Assembly (NCBI RefSeq): GCF_003255815.1
Contig: NC_037681.1
Span: 71,854,338-71,918,337, forward strand
Length of the DNA: 64,000 bases
Direction of reading: 5' to 3'
Origin: Theropithecus gelada
Lineage: Eukaryota; Chordata; Mammalia; Primates; Cercopithecidae
The position numbers were made by a program, and so were the translations under genes. The stretch's first letter is position 1. Every line of letters begins with the position of its first letter. A model generated the notes under the pieces. It had not been told where the DNA came from. It saw only the letters and a list, made by a program, of their open reading frames with translations, and did not search any database. Below, in pieces: positions 58,692 through 64,000 of the stretch.

Positions 58692-59453
58692 GTGCTGTCA
58701 ATATATTAAATGGAATAAATACACATTCGTGAGAGTCCCCTCTTCCAAATCAACTACATCTGTTAGTATCTAATATTGAATAATAATTCTCCATTTTAAA
58801 AAGTCTTAGAAATTAAATATTCTGATTGAATATTTCTGTATTGTTATAGGATAGGCCCATGAAAGGGCGTACAGCTAAGTTTGTCCACAGTCCCTCCTAG
58901 AAAGCAGATATACTTCAATTAAAGTTTGGCCAACTTCCACAATGTTCCCTTAGTATTGCAGGGGTGCCATTATTGAAGAAAAAAAATAAACATTTAAAAA
59001 TATAAAACAACAAAGGTCTCCTGAAAGATCTTCAGGAATTTTTCACAAACTATTACAACCCATTGAGGAAGATTCTTCTACAAACATTAGGTTAATAGCT
59101 CCTTTTCTTAATATTTTGAAACAGCCCACACATAAAATGTCTTATGCAGTTGTTTTCTCTCTTGCCAAGACAATTTTGACAAAATCTATTTTAACATACT
59201 TGATTTTTCACAGTTTATCTTGTTGCTTAAGTCCACATTATCAAACTCTTAGTCTCTCTCTCTCTCAACACACACGTACGTTATTAGAAAAAAAGAATGA
59301 CTAGTTTATGCATAGACAATTGCATTTCTGACCAAGTTTGTGAGGCAAACATTATAAAATATATTAACTAAATACCTTGTGATTTTTGGTAGCCATACTT
59401 TAAATGTAGAACTTTTATATTCAGATCAACTAATATACTGTGACCTGCTTTTA
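58692..59453. other. Unrecognised stretch
   Basis: No family recognised. A (CT)n-(CA)n patch is present at about 59252-59276. Confidence 0.4.
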
Positions 59454-59465
59454 AAATACCTAAAA

Positions 59466-59762
59466 GGCTAGTCACGGTGGCTCATGCCTGTAATCCCAGC
59501 ACTGTGGGAGGCCAAGATGGGTGGATCACCTGAGGTCAGGAGTTTGAGACCAGCCTGGCCAACACTGTGAAACCTCCTCTCTACTAAAAACACAAAAATT
59601 AGCCTGGCATGGTAGCAGGTGCCTGTAGTCCCAGCTACTTGTAGGGAGGTTGAGGCAGGAGAACCGCTTGAACCCGGAAGGCAGAGGTTGCAGTGAGCCA
59701 AGATCACGCCACTGCACTCCAGCCTTGGTGACAACGAGACTCCGTCTCAAAAATAAATAAAT
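59466..59762 (+). mobile_element. Full-length AluS with TSD
   Basis: Body from 'ggctagtcacggtggctcatg' to 'gagactccgtctc' with a (TAAA)n tail. TSD aaatacctaaaa (59454-59465) and aaatgcctaaaa (59763-59774) differ at one base. 'gaccagcctggccaaca' is AluS-type. The minus frames at 59468-59750 are antisense Alu. Confidence 0.93.
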
Positions 59763-59774
59763 AAATGCCTAAAA

Positions 59775-60599
59775 CATTTTTGGAGTAAAAATTAGTACCC
59801 AATAAGAAGGTGAAACATTTTCACTTTCGAAAAAGTCTGAAAAATGTGCTGCGTTTCAGGAAAAAGCCAGACATGTAACCTGTCATTCTAACAGAGGAAA
59901 TGCTAACAACCAAGGACCGTGCATGTTCTACTAACTGATGCTGTGTTTCATCCCTTACTCTGCCACGTCAGATATGAGAGTAGGTTTCTATCAAAATTAC
60001 CATTGATAAAGTCCTAGAGCTTAGATATGTTTATAGAAGAAACTTCTAGCAAGAAATGCCTGGGATGCTAAAGGAAGTAAAAGTAATCACTTTTCATTCT
60101 TGGAGTCACCATCTGGGGAAATGTAAGACAGTATTTTTTAAGCCTTAGCTACCACTTCATTACAAACACTTCATTAGTGTTTTTCAGCTGCTCATTTGTC
60201 TCTTTTCTCTCCACCTGCACGTCCTCCCAGCCAATTTTCAATAATGGCTGTCCCTTTTCCCAGCCCTTGCTGTGCCAAGCACTGGACAGATTCTGAAAGG
60301 CTTTGCTTCAAAGTGAAATGGAGAATTTGGCTAGAACTTAGCTGCCATGGAGACATCCTCGATATTTTGCTTCCAACACACATTTGTCTGAATCAAAGCA
60401 TTTCTTTTTCCATTTCGTTTTCTTCTTAGTGGTCCCTCTTCCTTCCCAACTGCTCCAAAGCCACTCCTACCAATTTGTGAATTAAAGAAACCAGCATTTT
60501 CTTTGTTTCCTGCTTTCACTTGTTTAGCATAATTTAAACACTTTTGTTCATTTTGAAGTCTATGGCATTTACTTATACAACTCTCTATCTTTATTTCAT
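59775..60599. other. Unrecognised stretch with one arm of a local repeat
   Basis: A 50-bp segment (59929-59978) recurs at 61049-61098. The rest is unrecognised. Overlapping frames at 60192-60429 and 60331-60606 have no domain. Confidence 0.45.
59929..59978 (+). repeat. 50-bp repeat, copy 1
   Basis: Begins tactaactgatg and ends atatgag; 44 of 50 bases match the copy at 61049-61098 in direct orientation. Flanks are unrelated. Confidence 0.85.
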
Positions 60600-61040
60600 C
60601 TACCATCCTCCTGAATTATGTTTCATTTCTTCAGAATCTATTTAACTGACTTCATTTCCATCCAATCATCTGACTTCAGCTTTTGCATTGAGGATTCACC
60701 TAACAGCCTATGTATACTTAGCCTCCTCACGTCAAAATATCCTAATTTACCCTTTCAAACCACAATAATCACAACTCTGTATCACAACCATTTGAAACTC
60801 ATCTTGATTCAACCTGAAAAAGCACGATGTTGAAAATCTGTTCTGTTTCTAATCCCATCACCCTGTCCAAATACCATCACCTCTATGCTGGAATGTTAAT
60901 ATGTTTCTATTGGTTTTCTCTGAACCCATTCCTCTATTCCAATCCATTTTCTACCCTGCACCTGGAGTATCTTTTTTTCGTGCCCAACCTCCATTTTAAA
61001 GTGGTTCAAGTTTTTCTTTCTTAAAAAGATGGAGTTAGTG
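60600..61040 (+). mobile_element. Probable L2, left part
   Basis: Pyrimidine-rich text such as 'ccatcaccctgtccaaatacc' and 'ctattccaatccattttctacc' fits L2 ORF2 downstream sequence. It continues at about 61330 after an interruption. Confidence 0.5.
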
Positions 61041-61329
61041 CTGTGCTGTACTAACTGATGGCGTGTTTCATCTCTTACTCTGCCTCATCAAATATGAGGA
61101 TAATTTGCTTAACCATCAGCTGGGCAGGGGAGGAAGGCAGAAAAAGGAGGGTGGGTGATGAAAAACTCCCACCTGTCCCCTTGTAACATTTGCCAAATTT
61201 CCACAGTATAACTATTCCTATGGCGGATAATTTCAAACTAGCAATGTGGTATCTCTGAGTGTTGAGTTGGGGAAAGATGTGCACAATTGGCCCTGGAAAG
61301 CCAGTGGAGATCGGTTCTAGCACATCACC
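61041..61329 (-). mobile_element. Insert in the L2, family unknown
   Basis: About 290 bp interrupt the L2. The insert carries copy 2 of the 50-bp repeat at its left edge. Read on minus, phrases such as 'ccacattgctagtttgaaatt' recall a medium-reiterated (MER) DNA element, but I cannot name it. Confidence 0.4.
61049..61098 (+). repeat. 50-bp repeat, copy 2
   Basis: Direct copy of 59929-59978 with six substitutions. Confidence 0.85.
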
Positions 61330-61858
61330 AGGTAGAGGCCAACTCCTTAACTTGAAGTTTACGTCCGTGCTTCAGCTGTTTCCTCTGAACTATAAGCCAT
61401 GACTTGCCTTAGAATCCGTCCACTGACCATTCTGGACCTTTATTTAGTTTCTCAGACGTGCTCTATACTCTGCTTTCTCTAGCAGTAGAGACTTCGGACA
61501 CGTTCTTTCTTCCACCTGGAACACTCTCTATGCCACCCTTGCCAAAGTTAAGATCTCATTTCTATCATTTTCTTGAAGAGATCTTCCCTGATCCCCACTG
61601 CATGCCGGACGAATCCAGAGGTTTTATTGTGTGCACACCAGGCACAACATACTTCTTCCTCTCTTAACATTGTTGTAATTTTTGCCTCTGTTTTTGTGAT
61701 TGCTTAATGTCTCTCCTCAACCAGACTGTTACTCTAAGTTTAAGAGTTATGCCTGGGTATAATTATGACTGTATCACTAGTGCCTATGTCCAGCATAGTT
61801 CTAAGCATATAGTAGTTTCTAATAAAAAATAATAAGAACAACTTTTGTTGGATGAATA
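61330..61858 (+). mobile_element. L2, right part to 3' end
   Basis: 'ttccacctggaacactctcta', 'agagatcttccctgatcccca', 'catatagtagtttctaataaa' and 'gttggatgaataaaatgag' match the L2 3' end in sense. Confidence 0.75.
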
Positions 61859-63299
61859 AAATGAGGAGATATTTATCCCTTTCTTTACTGAATGGTACTT
61901 GGCACATTCTAGGGCTTCATTAGATGTTTACTGAATGATTACCTGAATATTTCACCTACTCTATTTCCTTATTCCTGCCGAAATCAGTTTTTACCTTTAT
62001 TATGATCTTTATTCCTCAATCTAATATTTTTCTCCACCCCTTACTTGCTAGCCTCTAATTCTCTCCTCCATTTGTTATAATCCTAAAGCCCATATTTGAA
62101 GTTATTTTAAATGTTACTGTTATAACCATAACCTGATGAGCCATTGGCCTTTATCACCTTTATGTATAGACACTACACTCTTAACATTTGGGGAAAATCC
62201 ACTGGTATTAAACTTAGTTCTAATGAGAAAATATTGAATTGAAAAAATGGTAGTAAGTAATAATGAAGATAATTTAACATAAAGTTATTAAAATCAGATA
62301 TAGAATAAGATAATTCATTCTTGACATAGATATTTTATGAGAAAAGATGTGATTATTTGTAAGTAAATGTTCTGAGTGTAATCTTGAAAAATTCTTGACA
62401 GCAATCTACCATACACACTCAGAAATACAAGTCATTATATAAGTGGTAGATTTAATGAGCTCACTCCGACATCCTGATTGCTAATATGGATGACATGTAT
62501 GAATGAACCTAAATAATTAAGGCAAGTTCTCTTAACATCACTAGCAGCATTTGGTAAACATACTGTGATTCTAGTGAGCCATATTATGTAGGTGTTGATA
62601 CTTAAAAATAAATGAGTTGTATAAAAACAAACACACTAAATCAATATACGATCTTTCCAGCTTGAAATTTGTCATTTTTTCCCTGATAACTATGTTCAAT
62701 AGAACATCTGCTGAGATAGCTTTTACTTTTTTTTTTAATTTTTGAAAGTGAGGCAGAGTCTCTTTACCTCTGCATCTTTTGTTTAAAAAGTCAGAGATGC
62801 CTCTATTTCTTCCAAAAAAGGCCATTTTTAAAAACTAACTTTGAAAAATAAGGCAGAAAATCTATTCTATCAAGATTTCTGTTTGAACACGATGTTTAAA
62901 GTGCTTGTGCTTACTGTTTTAGAAGCTAGAGGTATTTCTTTTGAAGTGTCAATCTGACCATTACTATGATTTTGATGGTAATTACAGTGGAATGCCCATA
63001 TTTCAAAGAGGGAGATCAGAGTTCATTTTAATCTCTGCACTGAATGAATTTGGCAGTGTTTCTGTGTCTGTTGAGTTCTGGGTACATATATTTGCAATGC
63101 ATTTTGATGTAATAAACTCAGAGTTTGGGTATATCTGAATAGTTGGACCAGTTGGCTATATTACCAAAATATTCAGGAGTTTCAACATATGATATCTAAT
63201 ATTACAATCATGTTTGGAACTTGTTTTAGGTATAGCCATTATCAGAGAAATACCACATGTACTTCTGCAGAAATTATTTTGAGTATAATTCAAACAACA
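61859..63299. other. 1.4-kb unrecognised stretch
   Basis: No family recognised with confidence; the first 200 bp could be further L2-related text. Confidence 0.4.
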
Positions 63300-63500
63300 A
63301 ATTGAATAATACATATATGAATATGTATATTACATATGATGCATATAAAATATATGTATTATATTATATATGACTTATAATATATATATTATATGACACA
63401 TAAAATATATGTATTATGATACATATAAAAATATATGTATTATATGATACATATAAAAATATATGTATTTATATTATGTAGAAATATTTAAATACATATT
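63300..63500. repeat. AT-rich minisatellite
   Basis: Variants of a unit of about 27-35 bp recur four or more times: 'acatataaaa(a)tatatgtattat' at about 63345, 63400, 63423 and 63451. The units contain catatatg-type palindromes. Confidence 0.85.
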
Positions 63501-63590
63501 TATTTTCATAGATTTTATAGTGCTAGAAGTCTTTAGCATACTATTCTCAATCTAAAACAGGTAAGTAGATAAAATGTGAGGATATAGAAA

Positions 63591-64000
63591 TTTTTTTTTT
63601 TTTTTTTTGAGCATAGTTATTTTTTTTTTCCTTATTTATTTTTTTTATTTTTATTTTTTAATTTATTTATTATTATTATACTGTAAGTTGTAGGGTACAT
63701 ATGCATAACGTGCAGGTTTGTTACATATGTATACTTGTGCCATGTTGGTGTGCTGCACCCATCAACTCGTCATTTACATCAGGTATAACTCCCAATGCAA
63801 TCCCTCCCCCCTCCCCCCTCCCCATGATAGGCCCCGGTGTGTGATGTTCCCCTTCCTGAGTCCAAGTGATCTCATTGTTCAGTTCTCACCTATGAGTGAG
63901 AACATGCGGTGTTTGGTTTTCTGTTCTTGTGATAGTTTGCTAAGAATGATGGATTCCAGCTGCATCCATGTCCCTACAAAGGACACAAACTCATCCTTTT
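63591..64000 (-). mobile_element. Young antisense L1, 3' part, runs off the window
   Basis: Read on minus from the window edge, this is the end of L1 ORF2 followed by a G-rich 3' UTR and an A-rich tail. The 3' UTR wording matches the L1 at 4.85 kb (for example 'atgacgagttgatgggtg' and 'caaacctgcacgtta' read on minus), so both belong to the same young lineage. The tail (63591-63680) is unusual: an A-rich stretch with TAA/TAAA units, then 'taactatgctc', then 18 further As. The 5' end and ORF state lie outside the window. Confidence 0.92.

Noticed and set aside
59468..59750. Minus-strand frames of 74 and 88 codons
   Set aside because: Antisense AluS; the familiar LECSGVILAHCNLCLPGSS type translation is an Alu artefact.
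60192..60606. Overlapping frames on both strands as a possible small gene
   Set aside because: Plus and minus frames are equally open, neither shows a domain, and the downstream region is L2.

Overview
This window is AT-rich, repeat-laden, non-coding primate nuclear DNA. I find no convincing host protein-coding exon, no tRNA or other structural RNA gene, no CpG island, no CRISPR array and nothing prokaryotic. It reads as intergenic sequence, or the inside of a very long intron, built up by layers of retrotransposon insertion. AluY and AluS, LTR7 (HERV-H) and MER11 (HERV-K11) copies place it in a catarrhine primate. Two details point to an Old World monkey rather than an ape: an Alu with the 'ccggccactg' variant at 6531-6540, and two young L1 3' ends with a 3' UTR unlike the human L1PA2-5 ends I remember. 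The species call is inference from remembered subfamily sequence.

Layout. 1-4.8 kb is mostly unrecognised AT-rich sequence. 4.85-5.67 kb is a young 5'-truncated L1 with a 12-bp target site duplication (TSD). 5.9-6.6 kb holds a MaLR-like LTR, a GATA repeat and a 134-nt Alu stub with a 14-bp TSD. An MLT1 LTR lies at 9.07-9.51 kb, an AluY at 11.8 kb, and a truncated antisense Alu abuts an old 2-kb L1 at 12.5-14.8 kb. 17-19 kb has two long alternating pyrimidine-purine tracts and a hAT-type element. 19.65-20.6 kb carries two solo LTRs, one an LTR7 with a perfect 5-bp TSD. 22.1-24.7 kb holds an AluS, an old LTR split by a CpG-preserving 617-bp LTR, and an AluY with a 15-bp TSD. 26-31 kb has an old LTR, MIR and L2-type fragments, an antisense Alu and a roughly 210-bp local duplication. 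32.2-36.8 kb is the densest nest: an AT-rich inverted repeat, an MLT1, an L2 split by a complete MER11 solo LTR and by an Alu, then an L1 fragment. 36.8-43.5 kb is almost free of recognisable repeats. 43.5-47.5 kb has MER5-like, MIR, MLT1 and a complete THE1-type LTR with a 5-bp TSD. 47.5-58 kb is mostly unrecognised, with MIR fragments and microsatellites. 58-62 kb has an old LTR, an AluS and an L2. The window ends inside an antisense young L1 (63.6-64.0 kb).

No genes act together here and I do not claim a new biological system. The points worth a second look are structural: unusual retrotransposon junctions, local duplications of unknown origin, AT-rich inverted repeats that could extrude cruciforms, and LTRs that keep promoter, CCAAT, TATA or polyadenylation signals and might act as regulatory elements.
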